A DNA stretch of 64,000 bases, from positions 1-64,000 of the forward strand of contig NZ_AYZD01000011.1 of assembly GCF_001436755.1 (NCBI RefSeq). The letters are read 5' to 3'. Below the pieces are notes generated by a model. The model saw only the letters and a list, made by a program, of their open reading frames with translations. It ran no database searches and was not told where the DNA came from. Source of the stretch: Liquorilactobacillus aquaticus DSM 21051 (GTDB lineage Bacteria > Bacillota > Bacilli > Lactobacillales > Lactobacillaceae). Positions 38,417 through 47,636 of this stretch are shown here, piece after piece. A program made the position numbers and the translations under genes. How positions within the stretch are numbered: the first letter of the stretch is position 1; each line of letters begins with the position of its first letter.

Positions 38417-39100
38417 ATGTTGTCCGAGCGTAAGAAACAATTGAATGCAACCATTTTGACGGTTATTATGCTTGGAATCGGTCTTCAAATAGCCTTTTCC
38501 CGCAGTGTTAGTCTCAATGTGATTGTCGTGCTCATTTGTTTGCTATATCTGCTGTATTGCCGTACTTCTTTTAAAAAAATTTTTGTCATGCTATTGGTCG
38601 CCTTTCCGCTGGCCCTTGGAAGTTGGTGGTCTTTTATCATGTTCGGAACTGGTGACACTTGGCATAGTGCTTGGATTTATGGAACACGTGTTTATGCCTA
38701 CCTGTTACTAGGCTCGATCTTAACAATGACTGTATCGGTTAAGGAATTGTTAATTAGTCTTTCAATACATGCGAAACTTTCGGAAACTTTTGTCTATGGC
38801 CTTTTGGCTTCATTCAACATGCTTTCTCGTATCCGGCAGCAATTTAAACTTATTCAGTACTCAGCTCAAATGCGCGGGAAAAATTATCGTCTCTGGCAGC
38901 CGGCTTTGTATTTGCGTATTATTATCGTAGCTCTGCATTGGTCAGAGGATTTAGCCGAAGCAATGTCATCACAAGGCTTTTCAGAGGGATTCCCACGAAC
39001 AAGAATGTTCAATGATCCCCTGCCCAAGTGGCAGTTGGGAATTGCTATTATTGTGCTAGTATTACATTTTGGGGCAGCCTTTCTACTGCGGCCTTGGTGA
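38417..39100 (+). CDS. ykoC: ECF transporter transmembrane component (YkoC)
   Basis: A 227-residue membrane protein of the EcfT/CbiQ family. It has several N-terminal helices (ILTVIMLGIGLQIAFS, VIVVLICLLYLLY) and the cytoplasmic coupling helices with an AxxxRGxxY-type motif (QYSAQMRGKNYRLW) and SQGFSEGFPRTR, which contact the ATPases. Last gene of ykoEDC; a palindromic terminator follows at 39236-39283. Together the system imports thiamine or its pyrimidine part for enzymes such as the phosphoketolase of this window. Confidence 0.92.
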   Translation: MLSERKKQLNATILTVIMLGIGLQIAFSRSVSLNVIVVLICLLYLLYCRTSFKKIFVMLLVAFPLALGSWWSFIMFGTGDTWHSAWIYGTRVYAYLLLGSILTMTVSVKELLISLSIHAKLSETFVYGLLASFNMLSRIRQQFKLIQYSAQMRGKNYRLWQPALYLRIIIVALHWSEDLAEAMSSQGFSEGFPRTRMFNDPLPKWQLGIAIIVLVLHFGAAFLLRPW

Positions 39101-39235
39101 GGTATAGGTACAAACGTTTCTGAGACTTTCAAGTTATTTTTCAAAAGAACTGTCTCCGATTTTAAGATCATACCAAATCAGTATTTATTGAGCACTAATA
39201 GAATACAATAATACGAGTTAACGCAGGATAATATA

Positions 39236-39283
39236 AAAAAAGGACTAGATCAAAAGATACAACTTTTGATCTAGTCCTTTTTA
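39236..39283 (+). terminator. ykoEDC terminator
   Basis: AAAGGACTAGATCAAAAG pairs with CTTTTGATCTAGTCCTTT, a perfect 18-bp stem with a short loop and T run. The same TCAAAA/TTTTGA core recurs in other intergenic palindromes here. Confidence 0.9.
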
Positions 39284-39351
39284 ATGTACCGTTGGAAGAT
39301 GTTTTACCAGCCTATTAATTGTGTTTGTAGCCCTTCTTTAACACCAAAAAT

Positions 39352-42300
39352 TTATGCCTGCTTTGCAGCGTCTTCCCCTTCATCTGTTTCAACATAACTG
39401 ATTGCTCCACTTCGTCTGAGCCGAACCATCGTAAACCATAAAAGAATCAATGAGACGATGATGAAGACCAGCATAACCAGCAACGAAGTTACAAACTGGC
39501 TGGTTCCTAGACCAGATGTAAGTGCCTCACGGAATCCAAGTATGGAGTATGTCATTGGAAGGAATGGGTTAATAGCTTGGAAAAAGCCATTCATCCCAGT
39601 GGTAATCTCAATTGGGAACGATCCACCTGAACCGCCTAATTGAATAACCAGCAGAATCATAGCCGCAAAACGTCCTGGATTTCCTCCAGCCATTGACATC
39701 AGCATAATCAAATACATTGCCGTCATTGAGAAGAAAATTGCATTCAATATCATCTGAACAGGATGATCAGGCACTAGTCCTGCTGCCATCATCAACCCGG
39801 TTTCTACGACAGCCGTCCCAACTGCAATCATAGTTCCAACTGCAACTTTGCTTAAGAACCAATCTGTCCCTGATCCATCCGGAGTTGACAACCGCCGAAT
39901 CGGATAAACCAAATTGAAGACTAAGGCTCCAACATATAACGCTACTGAGAGCATGTAAGGTGCTAGTGCATACCCGTAATTTGGAACTTTGCTGTAATTC
40001 TCATGCTTCAAGTTAGATGGAGCAGCAAACATATTTGCCGTCTTATTTGAAGTTTTAACTGCATTAATTTTATCAGCACCCTTGGTCAGCCCACTCGCTA
40101 ACTGCTTGTTACCTTTTTGTAATTTCTTAGCTCCATCTGAAAGCTTTCCTGAATTATCAGACAACTGCTGTGTTCCACTGGCTAATTTATTTACGCCAGA
40201 GCTCAGTGTTGGAACCTTTGAATTTAGCTGCTGTGTCCCAGAGGCCAATTGAGCAGCTCCACTATTCAACTTGGTGCTATTGTTATTCAACTGCTGCGTT
40301 CCAGAGGCCAGTTGTGAAACTCCGCTCGTTAGTGCTGGAACTTTACTATTTAATGTACCTAATCCACTAGAAAGCTGTGCAGCTCCACTATTCAAAGCTG
40401 TACTGTTAGCCGCAAGTTGCCCTGTGCCGGACGCAAGTTGCGAAACCCCACTCGTCAATGCTGGAACTTTACTATTTAACGTTCCTAATCCGGAAGCTAA
40501 TTGTGCAGTTCCGCTTACCAAAGATGCCGAATTTTCGTTAAGTTGGTTTGAACCGCTAAATAGTTGCGAGACTCCGCTCGTTAACGCCGGAATTTTAGTA
40601 TTCAGAAGTGATAGATTACTGCTTAGCTCGGATGCCCCTTGATTCAGCGTCGTCGAATTCTGAGCCAATTTTTCTGAACCAGCAGCAGCCTGATCTACTC
40701 CAGCTGTGTATGCCTTGATACCAGTTATCAACTGGTTAATTTTTGTACCATTTGTATTTTTTGTAACCGCACTTTGAATTTGGCTTTGTGCATTCGAACC
40801 ACCATTTAAAATACTAGCGACATCGACATTGCTGCTGTTACCCACATTTTGATTAAGCGTTTCGGCTACGGATTGAGATTTTGCAGCCATTGTGCTTAAT
40901 TCTGAAACACTAGTTGACAACTTGCTTATACTTCCCGATGCGCTATCAAGCTGATTCAACTTATCCTGTGACAAACTTGCATTTTTCATAATACTTTGAA
41001 AGCTGTTCAGCGCATTATTAACTGCTGTGATCTGCTCAGACGATATGCCTGATTTTTGTAATGCCTGTATCTGAGTTAAATTAGTCTGATTGGCGGACAA
41101 AATTGCCTGCACCTTTTGCTTGTCGCTCTCATCCAAATTTTTGGATGACTGAAGCGCTTCTGCATTCTGTTCAATCGTTTGACTATTCTGCGCAATTTTT
41201 TGCAGAGAAGTATTTACGGTCTGTAAGCTAGTCGTTAGTGTTCCCATGTTCGCTAAAGTGCTACTGTACTGATTATAGAAAGTTGCTAAGCTCTTCAACA
41301 TCGTAATTGCACTCGAAAGATCCTGCGTATTCTTCAATCCAGTATCAATTTGCTTAAGTCCGCCTGAAATAACCGCATTTGTAACGTATAACGCTGAAGC
41401 AGCTTGTGGCAAATTGTTTAAAACAGCTGCGCCTTGATTTAATTGACTGGACTGGCTGGAAAGTTTCCCTAATCCCGTGTTAAGCTGTGTCACTCCAGAT
41501 GTATACGTCTGAACACCAGAAGCAAGCTTAGCAGAACCACTTGATAATTGCGTTACACCAGAAGCCAGTGTCCCTGTCTTACTGTTCAATTCGCCTAATC
41601 CGCTGTTAACCTTGGCTACTCCTGCAGTATACTGATTCACACCGCTGTTCAAACTATTAGATCCAATTGTCAATTGATTTACACCACTTGACAATTGGCC
41701 GGTACTTCCATTTAACGTCTGAACACCGCTGTTGACCTTTGTTACACCGGATGTGTAAGCATAGACTCCTGAGGACAAAGTATTGGACCCCGTTGCCAAT
41801 TTGCTGACACCACTTGCCAATGTACCTGTACTCCCGTTTAACTTTTGAGTACCCGCGTTTACTTTGGAAACACCAGCAGTATATTGATTAATTCCTGTTT
41901 TAAGTGCTGTCGCACCCGTCGTTAATTTAAGCACGCCTTGACCTAAAGGCACCACACCTGTTTGAAGGGTAATAACACCATCATTGACCTTTTTAACCCC
42001 GGCTGTATACGTGTTGATTCCATCAGATAAGGTATTCGAACCGGTACTAAGTTTATTTGCACCATTAGAAGCAGTTGTAAAGCCTTTGCCGACAGTCTTA
42101 ATTGTTGAAAACATGGTTTTGGCATATGCATTCGTCACAGAGGCACGTATTTGAGTATTTAACTGCTTAACACCTTCCTCACTAATAACCTTTCCGATAT
42201 AATTCAACGAATCATTTGTTTTATATATTAAGTGCATTTTTTTAGGATTTTTATCCAAAACTGTGGTTGCATTTTTAGAAAAATCCTTTGGAATTGTAAT

Positions 42301-42624
42301 AATCGTATAATATTTTTTATCTTTCAATCCCTTAAGTGCTTTCTTAGATGAAACAAAATGCCATTGCAAACTATCATTTTTTTTCAACTTTTTAACAAGG
42401 TCGTTTCCAACCGCCATCTTTTTCCCTTGATATTCAACCGTTCGGTCTTCGTTAACTACTGCTATGGGTAACGACCCCGTATTTCCATACGGATCCCAAA
42501 CTGATTTCAAGAAAAAAACGGCATACAAAAAAGGAATAAACATAATTGCCGAAATTGTCGCAATTAACAACTTATGTTTTCCAATATTCTTGAACTCCTC
42601 TTTCAACATATTCAACTTTCTCAC
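39352..42624 (-). CDS. YhgE/Pip family membrane protein with long LxSG repeat
   Basis: A 1090-residue protein of the YhgE/Pip group (ABC-2 type membrane fold; 'phage infection protein' in Lactococcus, EsaA-related). It has an N-terminal membrane helix (LLIATISAIMFIPFLYAVFFL), then about 850 extracellular residues, then five or six C-terminal helices (about 890-1080) with MILLVIQLGGSGGSFPIEI. The outer part holds two blocks of many roughly 11-residue units of the type LxSGVxxLxxG, expected to form a long helical stalk, separated by a non-repeat coiled part (about 410-640). Pip is a phage receptor in Lactococcus; in other species members assist export. The start is uncertain (GTG 42624, TTG 42615 or ATG 42609). 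Confidence 0.88.
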   Translation of the reverse strand: MRKLNMLKEEFKNIGKHKLLIATISAIMFIPFLYAVFFLKSVWDPYGNTGSLPIAVVNEDRTVEYQGKKMAVGNDLVKKLKKNDSLQWHFVSSKKALKGLKDKKYYTIITIPKDFSKNATTVLDKNPKKMHLIYKTNDSLNYIGKVISEEGVKQLNTQIRASVTNAYAKTMFSTIKTVGKGFTTASNGANKLSTGSNTLSDGINTYTAGVKKVNDGVITLQTGVVPLGQGVLKLTTGATALKTGINQYTAGVSKVNAGTQKLNGSTGTLASGVSKLATGSNTLSSGVYAYTSGVTKVNSGVQTLNGSTGQLSSGVNQLTIGSNSLNSGVNQYTAGVAKVNSGLGELNSKTGTLASGVTQLSSGSAKLASGVQTYTSGVTQLNTGLGKLSSQSSQLNQGAAVLNNLPQAASALYVTNAVISGGLKQIDTGLKNTQDLSSAITMLKSLATFYNQYSSTLANMGTLTTSLQTVNTSLQKIAQNSQTIEQNAEALQSSKNLDESDKQKVQAILSANQTNLTQIQALQKSGISSEQITAVNNALNSFQSIMKNASLSQDKLNQLDSASGSISKLSTSVSELSTMAAKSQSVAETLNQNVGNSSNVDVASILNGGSNAQSQIQSAVTKNTNGTKINQLITGIKAYTAGVDQAAAGSEKLAQNSTTLNQGASELSSNLSLLNTKIPALTSGVSQLFSGSNQLNENSASLVSGTAQLASGLGTLNSKVPALTSGVSQLASGTGQLAANSTALNSGAAQLSSGLGTLNSKVPALTSGVSQLASGTQQLNNNSTKLNSGAAQLASGTQQLNSKVPTLSSGVNKLASGTQQLSDNSGKLSDGAKKLQKGNKQLASGLTKGADKINAVKTSNKTANMFAAPSNLKHENYSKVPNYGYALAPYMLSVALYVGALVFNLVYPIRRLSTPDGSGTDWFLSKVAVGTMIAVGTAVVETGLMMAAGLVPDHPVQMILNAIFFSMTAMYLIMLMSMAGGNPGRFAAMILLVIQLGGSGGSFPIEITTGMNGFFQAINPFLPMTYSILGFREALTSGLGTSQFVTSLLVMLVFIIVSLILLWFTMVRLRRSGAISYVETDEGEDAAKQA

Positions 42625-42816
42625 CTCTACCTAAATTTACTGCTATATTTTAATCATCTACTTTGACAATCTATAATATACACTCCATGTCCATGTAAAA
42701 CAAGATATGACTTGTCGCAAATAAAAAATTCCAAAGATAAATCAGCCTAAAATTCAGTTTATTCAGCTAGAAACTGCATTATCATCGAATCTAGGGCAAT
42801 ATATATATTTTTTGCA

Positions 42817-42844
42817 AAAAAAAGAAGCGGATTTCTCCACTTCG
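42817..42844 (-). terminator. dacA terminator
   Basis: On the minus strand GAAGTGGA, a GAAA tetraloop and TCCGCTTC are followed by TTTTTTTT. A near-ideal terminator about 80 bp after dacA. Confidence 0.88.
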
Positions 42845-42921
42845 AAAGAATTTAATATTTTAAACGAGTAAAATTCCAAATAAACACAGTTCATTTTGTG
42901 AATCTAGACCCTCTGAAAAAT

Positions 42922-44262
42922 CTAAAAAAGGTTAGTGAAAAAGTTTTTTATCGCTCTTCCCATAATAACAAAGATATTTGCCTTTTGAATTTTCTGGGTA
43001 TTAGTTGCTGGAAGCTCTAGCTTGCTGCTTCCATTTAAATATTCCAATTGTTGATCCTTAGAATTTAGAGTCAAAGTACCAACAGTCTTGTTCTTAGCCA
43101 ATGGGGCTTCCAGCCCATCTTTTTTATATAACTTCTTATTACCACTCAAGCTAGCTTTTAAATCACTAACAGAAGTACCATTCTTTAACCAGATATCAGA
43201 GCCCTGCTTTGTTGCAATCTGAGTTGTTAACTTTTTCCCGTGATAAACCGGCAAACTTGATGCACCTTTAAACTTCGTTTGAGCTTTAACGGTTGTATAA
43301 GTAAAGTTATTGTAGACATAGGACATCAATTTTTGCGTTTGTTCAAAACGTGAAGTATCTTCATCATTTGCATGTTTAGCACCTAAAACAACAGTAATAA
43401 TTCGGTGTCCATCTTTATGGACAGTCCCAGTAAAATTAGCACCTGCACTATCAGAAGTCCCTGTTTTCAGGCCATCTACCGGAAGCTCTGAATAAGATTT
43501 AGCCAAACCTTTTAGCATCCAATTCCAGTTCTCCATTTCGGTCTCACTGGTTCCATTATTGAATTTCATTCGTGCAATACTTGTTGTTTTCAACACCTCA
43601 GGATAATCCTGCAACAGTTTCTGTGAAATCAATGCCATGTCTTTGGCAGATAACTTGTTTTGAGCTTTCGCAGGCGCATTCGGATATTTACCAGTTCCGA
43701 TCTCATCATTTCCAAGTCCTGATGTTGTGTAAAGTTCTGCATCATTAATGTTCCAACTCTTTAGCAGCTGGCGCATCTTGTTTACGAAAGCTGTTTGTGA
43801 ACCGAAAACCGCATTAGCTAATGTCATCACAGCACCATTTGCTGAATAGATCAGGCTTGCCTGGTATAATTGGCGAACAGTATATTTAGTATCTTTTTTT
43901 AACGGAACATTAGACAAGCTAGTATTTTGGCTTACTTGATAAGAAGCGCTGTCTACAGGTACTTTCTGATCCCATGACAGCTTACCTTCCTTAATAGCCT
44001 GCAATACTAGGTAGATTGAAAGAAGCTTAGTCATCGATGCAACCGGTAAGATCTGATCAGCATTTTTACTATAAATGATCTGTCCTGTTTTGGCATCAAC
44101 TGCTATCGCTGCCTTTACATCTAATTGAAGCGTTTTGTCCGTTGTTGTGGTATCTGCTTTAACATTCTCATTCGTGAAAATTCCGCCCGCGGCTGCAGCA
44201 AAAGCAGTCGCAGCTATCACTAGCCCCAGCAGCAACTTTTTTGTTCTTTTAAAAATCAACAT
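42922..44262 (-). CDS. dacA: D-alanyl-D-alanine carboxypeptidase (PBP5/DacA type)
   Basis: A 446-residue low-molecular-mass penicillin-binding protein that trims the terminal D-Ala from peptidoglycan stem peptides, outside the membrane. It has an N-terminal signal peptide (LLLGLVIAATAFAAAAGG, cut near VKA-D). The three serine-peptidase motifs are present: SMTK with Ser 76, SANGAV, and KTGTSDSAG. A PBP5 C-terminal beta domain follows, with an amphipathic membrane anchor at the end (FVIMGRAIKNFFTNLF). Directly downstream of a two-component system, 80 bp after the kinase gene, and possibly part of that operon or regulon. Confidence 0.96.
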   Translation of the reverse strand: MLIFKRTKKLLLGLVIAATAFAAAAGGIFTNENVKADTTTTDKTLQLDVKAAIAVDAKTGQIIYSKNADQILPVASMTKLLSIYLVLQAIKEGKLSWDQKVPVDSASYQVSQNTSLSNVPLKKDTKYTVRQLYQASLIYSANGAVMTLANAVFGSQTAFVNKMRQLLKSWNINDAELYTTSGLGNDEIGTGKYPNAPAKAQNKLSAKDMALISQKLLQDYPEVLKTTSIARMKFNNGTSETEMENWNWMLKGLAKSYSELPVDGLKTGTSDSAGANFTGTVHKDGHRIITVVLGAKHANDEDTSRFEQTQKLMSYVYNNFTYTTVKAQTKFKGASSLPVYHGKKLTTQIATKQGSDIWLKNGTSVSDLKASLSGNKKLYKKDGLEAPLAKNKTVGTLTLNSKDQQLEYLNGSSKLELPATNTQKIQKANIFVIMGRAIKNFFTNLF

Positions 44263-44341
44263 TCTTGTCTGTCCCCTCGTTTATTAAGTCTACTCTAGAA
44301 TAACCAAAAAAAATTAGTCTGACAACGACTAATCTTAATTT

Positions 44342-45502
44342 TTAATTATTTTGTTTCTTTTCTATCTTGTAAATCTGTTTTACCGGAAGATGCATAACAA
44401 AACTCGTCAGTTTTTTATCTGAAAGGGCATAGATATATCCATTGTGCAAGTCAATAATACTTTGCGCAATTGCCAGTCCTAAACCACTCCCACCGGTTTC
44501 CTTTGAACGAGAACCCTCAACTCTGTAAAAACGATCGAACAACTGATGGAGCGACTCTTGCGGGATCATCGGACCATCATTTGCCACCTCAACAATTATT
44601 TCTTTCTGATTAGCATATGAAGCTTTCAAAAAGATGTGTTTACCACCATTTCCATATTTTAGCGCATTTGAAAGCAGGTTATTAAATACACGAGCTAATT
44701 TCTCAGCATCAGCCTCCATCATAACCTTTTCTGAAGCAACCTCAGTAGTAATTTTCATTCCCTTTTTGCTTGCTTCAAGTTCAAAGCTGGCAGCTAACTG
44801 TTGAATCATCTGTCCAACATCAATTTGAGTCAAATTCAATGGTGTTGCAGTCTGACGTACCTTGGTATACTCAAAAAGATCTTCCACTAGGACCTTCATC
44901 TGCTTAGCCTTCAGGAAAGCCGTATGTGTGTACTTAAAAACATCTTCCGTTGAATGATATTGCTTATCCTCAATCAGTCCCAAATAGCCTATGATCGAAG
45001 TCAAGGGCGTCCGAATATCATGACTAACATTCGTAATAAGTTCATCTTTTGAACGTTCAATTTGACGTTCTTCTTCCATCGATTTAATGGTACTGTCAAC
45101 CAAAGCATTAATACTTTGAACAACTCTCTGCATATCGCCTTGGAGTTGAAAAGGAATGCGATGATCAAAGTGTCCCTCAGCAATATAATGAAGTTCGGAA
45201 ATGACATGATGCAGTTGCATTTGCCGATAACGTCTAATTAGGCGCCAATATACTATAAACACATCCGCGACCAGCATGATGCTGACAAACAGACCGCCCC
45301 AGCTCCAAAAACGAATATGATACGGTCCTGGCCCAAAAGAAAGAGACATTTTTATTTGAAAAATACCATCTGCCAATGCTGGATTTGATTTAATCATTTG
45401 ATCAAGCAGAACATAAATCGATAGATTCAGTAACAGCAGCAAAATAACTGTCACAATACCTTCACCGAACAGTTCACTTTTTTCACGCGCGGTGAGTTTC
45501 AC
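44342..45502 (-). CDS. Sensor histidine kinase
   Basis: A 386-residue HisKA-type membrane kinase. Two membrane helices (about 15-37 and 68-88) flank a short extracellular loop of about 30 residues. A HAMP-like linker, the phosphoacceptor box NVSHDIRTPLTSIIGYLG (His near 160), the N box NNLLSNALKYG and the G boxes DGPMIPQ and GGSGLGLAIAQS follow. The small loop suggests sensing within the membrane or of the envelope, as in VanS/BceS-like kinases. The start is a GTG behind GGAG. The response regulator gene ends 24 bp upstream, so the two form one operon; dacA lies next, hinting at a cell-wall role. Confidence 0.93.
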   Translation of the reverse strand: MKLTAREKSELFGEGIVTVILLLLLNLSIYVLLDQMIKSNPALADGIFQIKMSLSFGPGPYHIRFWSWGGLFVSIMLVADVFIVYWRLIRRYRQMQLHHVISELHYIAEGHFDHRIPFQLQGDMQRVVQSINALVDSTIKSMEEERQIERSKDELITNVSHDIRTPLTSIIGYLGLIEDKQYHSTEDVFKYTHTAFLKAKQMKVLVEDLFEYTKVRQTATPLNLTQIDVGQMIQQLAASFELEASKKGMKITTEVASEKVMMEADAEKLARVFNNLLSNALKYGNGGKHIFLKASYANQKEIIVEVANDGPMIPQESLHQLFDRFYRVEGSRSKETGGSGLGLAIAQSIIDLHNGYIYALSDKKLTSFVMHLPVKQIYKIEKKQNN

Positions 45503-45525
45503 TCGAAAATCATCTCCATTCTGGA

Positions 45526-46215
45526 CTAGTGTGCTTCAATCTTATACCCAACACCCCAGACCGTTTGAATTACCTTTTCACCATTAGTTGCGTCCTCAAT
45601 CTTATCACGCAGATGACTGACATGAACCATAACTGTCTTCGCTGAAACAACAGACTCTTGCTGCCAAACACGCTCAAAAATATCATCAGCAGAGAAAACA
45701 CGGTTAGGATGGCTGGCAAGCAGATGTAAAATACCAAATTCCAGAGCTGTTAACTGTATTGATTTTCCATCAACAGTCTCAACTTCATGTGAGTCTTTCT
45801 TGATGATCAGCGGCCCAACTTCAAGAATATCTGGGACATCATTAGTTACCGCATGCTGTGATCTCCTTAGAAGTGACTTAACACGAGCCATCACTTCCAG
45901 CGGATTAAACGGCTTAGTTACATAATCGTCAGCACCCTGAATAAGTCCTTGGATTTTATCCAGATCACCTGTTTTAGCTGATAACATTAACACAGGAATT
46001 TGTGAATCTTTCCTAACCTCTTTGATAACATCAATCCCATCCATGTGAGGCATCATAATGTCAAGTATCATAAGGGAAACATCGGGATTAGTATTAAGCT
46101 TCGTTATCGCTTCTTTCCCATCATATGCTTTTTCGACTTCGTAACCTTCATTTTTAATGTAGATGCTCAATAATTCAACAATATCTTTATCATCGTCAAC
46201 AACTAGAATTTTCAT
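45526..46215 (-). CDS. Response regulator, OmpR/PhoB family
   Basis: A 229-residue DNA-binding regulator. The receiver domain (1-115) has the acidic pair in VVDDDKDIV, the phosphorylated Asp in LMILDIMMPHMDG, the conserved Thr/Ser in PVLMLSAKT and Lys in DDYVTKPFNP. The C-terminal winged helix (about 130-229) includes LTALEFGILHLLASHPNRVF and VMVHVSHLRDKIE followed by VWGVGYK. The paired kinase gene follows directly. Targets are unknown; dacA is the nearest candidate. Confidence 0.95.
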   Translation of the reverse strand: MKILVVDDDKDIVELLSIYIKNEGYEVEKAYDGKEAITKLNTNPDVSLMILDIMMPHMDGIDVIKEVRKDSQIPVLMLSAKTGDLDKIQGLIQGADDYVTKPFNPLEVMARVKSLLRRSQHAVTNDVPDILEVGPLIIKKDSHEVETVDGKSIQLTALEFGILHLLASHPNRVFSADDIFERVWQQESVVSAKTVMVHVSHLRDKIEDATNGEKVIQTVWGVGYKIEAH

Positions 46216-46585
46216 AATTTATTAGCTCCTTAAATTTGTATTTCTTTCTCTCAATGCTTTGCATCATTCTAAAAATTTCAAAGCACCGTGCACATTATTT
46301 TCTACTATCGCAGCACTTCATATTCTTAATTGTAACAAAAGACAGTTTCATCGTATCTAAAGAATTGGTTAAAATCAAGCTAAGTAGCCGTTTTCCGTCT
46401 TTTTATTTCTAACTACTGTTCATACTATCTAAATTTAACATCTGATCTTTAATTTTTGTTTTGTTTTTTTGATAAAAACACCTGATGACGATTAACCGGA
46501 TTTATGTGTTATTATTTAAAATGTTGAGGACAACATAATTTAAAAAAATAAACCATATTTTTGTTACATAACAGGAGGAATTAAA
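46216..46585. other. Divergent intergenic region between the response regulator and budA
   Basis: AT-rich, with T tracts and no credible gene. It must hold the promoters of the two-component operon and of budA. I see no clear operator or riboswitch. Confidence 0.4.
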
Positions 46586-47296
46586 ATGGGACAAACGAAC
46601 GTTCTTTATCAGCATGGGACACTAGCTTTGCTAGTCCCCGGCCTACTAGCAGGCACACTTACAATGAAAGAACTTTTGCAGCATGGTGATACAGGAATTG
46701 GCACTGGCGAAGGTTTAAACGGTGAATTGATAATTCTTGATGGGATCCCCTATCAGGCCGACAGTTTTGGGAAAGTACATGTTTTAAAAAATGATTTCAC
46801 AATGCCCTTCGCTAATATTCACTTAGCCGACTTTAAATTTTTAACTGATCTCAAAGATGCTGATCCTGAAAAATTTGCTACAGCTGCCTTAAGTGGAAAA
46901 ACAAACTCTAATACTTTTTTCTCCGTCCGAGTCAAAGGAAACTTCTCTTATATGAAGACACGTGCTGTCGTCAAATCTGCCCCGCCGTTTGACACACTTG
47001 AAGAAACAGCTAAAAAGCAAAGTATTTTTGAAAAACATGATGTTGAAGGAACACTTCTCAGCTACTATTCACCAACATTATTTCATGGTGCCGCTGTTGG
47101 TGGTTTTCATAATCATTTTCTTGCAAATGACCATTCAATAGGTGGACACGTACTCGACTTCAAACTCGCTTCTGGAAAACTTGATATTCAACTTTTTGAT
47201 ACCCTGGAACAGCATCTACCTGTCGATAACACTGAATTCATGGATCATGATTTTTCAAAAGACAACATTGCAGATGTTATTGAGAGAACAGAATAA
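46586..47296 (+). CDS. budA: Alpha-acetolactate decarboxylase
   Basis: A 236-residue zinc enzyme that decarboxylates (S)-2-acetolactate to (R)-acetoin, diverting pyruvate to a neutral end product and relieving acid load. Seen: the N-terminal LYQHGTLALLVPGLLAGTLT, GIGTGEGLNGELIILDG, and the zinc-binding histidine cluster in VGGFHNHFLANDHSIGGHV. Full length. The ATG has AGGAGG upstream. The gene for acetolactate synthase is not adjacent. The butanediol-type dehydrogenase at 13.6 kb could take the product further to 2,3-butanediol. Confidence 0.95.
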   Translation: MGQTNVLYQHGTLALLVPGLLAGTLTMKELLQHGDTGIGTGEGLNGELIILDGIPYQADSFGKVHVLKNDFTMPFANIHLADFKFLTDLKDADPEKFATAALSGKTNSNTFFSVRVKGNFSYMKTRAVVKSAPPFDTLEETAKKQSIFEKHDVEGTLLSYYSPTLFHGAAVGGFHNHFLANDHSIGGHVLDFKLASGKLDIQLFDTLEQHLPVDNTEFMDHDFSKDNIADVIERTE

Positions 47297-47324
47297 AGTT
47301 TTACCTTCTTCTGTATAATGTGAT

Positions 47325-47408
47325 AAAAGACTAGAATTATTGCTGCATCTAACAGTTTAGAGCTTAGCTGATAAACCGTTAAACAGTTTTTATAATTCTA
47401 GTCTTTTT
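47325..47408 (+). terminator. Long terminator-like palindrome after budA
   Basis: AAAAGACTAGAATTAT and ATAATTCTAGTCTTTT form a perfect 16-bp outer stem ending in a T run. The 50-base interior contains a further weak hairpin (AACAGTTTA against TAAACCGTT or similar). Confidence 0.75.
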
Positions 47409-47493
47409 TATACATTATCAGCCTCTTTTATACTTTTTTATTCAAACAGCTATTTTTTCTTTTATGCATTGATAAAATATACATAATACGCCT

Positions 47494-47516
47494 TATATTC
47501 ATATAAATATTCATTT
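47494..47516. promoter_or_regulatory. Candidate ArgR box, distal, argC promoter
   Basis: TATTCATATAAATATTCATT reads, on the other strand, as two ATGAATAT-type half sites and resembles ArgR/AhrC boxes. It lies upstream of the argC -35 region. Confidence 0.45.
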
Positions 47517-47551
47517 TAAAGGACTTTTTTTGAAATTTTATAAAAAAACTA

Positions 47552-47580
47552 TTGAATCAAGCCGCATAATATAATATAGT
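47552..47580 (+). promoter_or_regulatory. Candidate argC promoter
   Basis: TTGAAT at 47552-47557 and TATAGT at 47575-47580 with a 17-bp spacer, 57 bp before the argC start. Confidence 0.5.
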
Positions 47581-47594
47581 TGTAAACAACAAAA

Positions 47595-47608
47595 TGAATT
47601 GTTATTCA
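47595..47608. promoter_or_regulatory. Candidate ArgR box overlapping the argC transcription start
   Basis: TGAATTGTTATTCA matches the ARG box core TGAAT-N4-ATTCA exactly and lies just downstream of the promoter, where bound repressor would block initiation when arginine is plentiful. Confidence 0.6.
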
Positions 47609-47636
47609 ATTTATATGGATGGAAGAAGGAGACAAA

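Noticed and set aside
40170-42131. ORFs on the plus strand and in other frames within the YhgE gene
   Set aside because: Shadows of the repetitive coding sequence, without ribosome sites.
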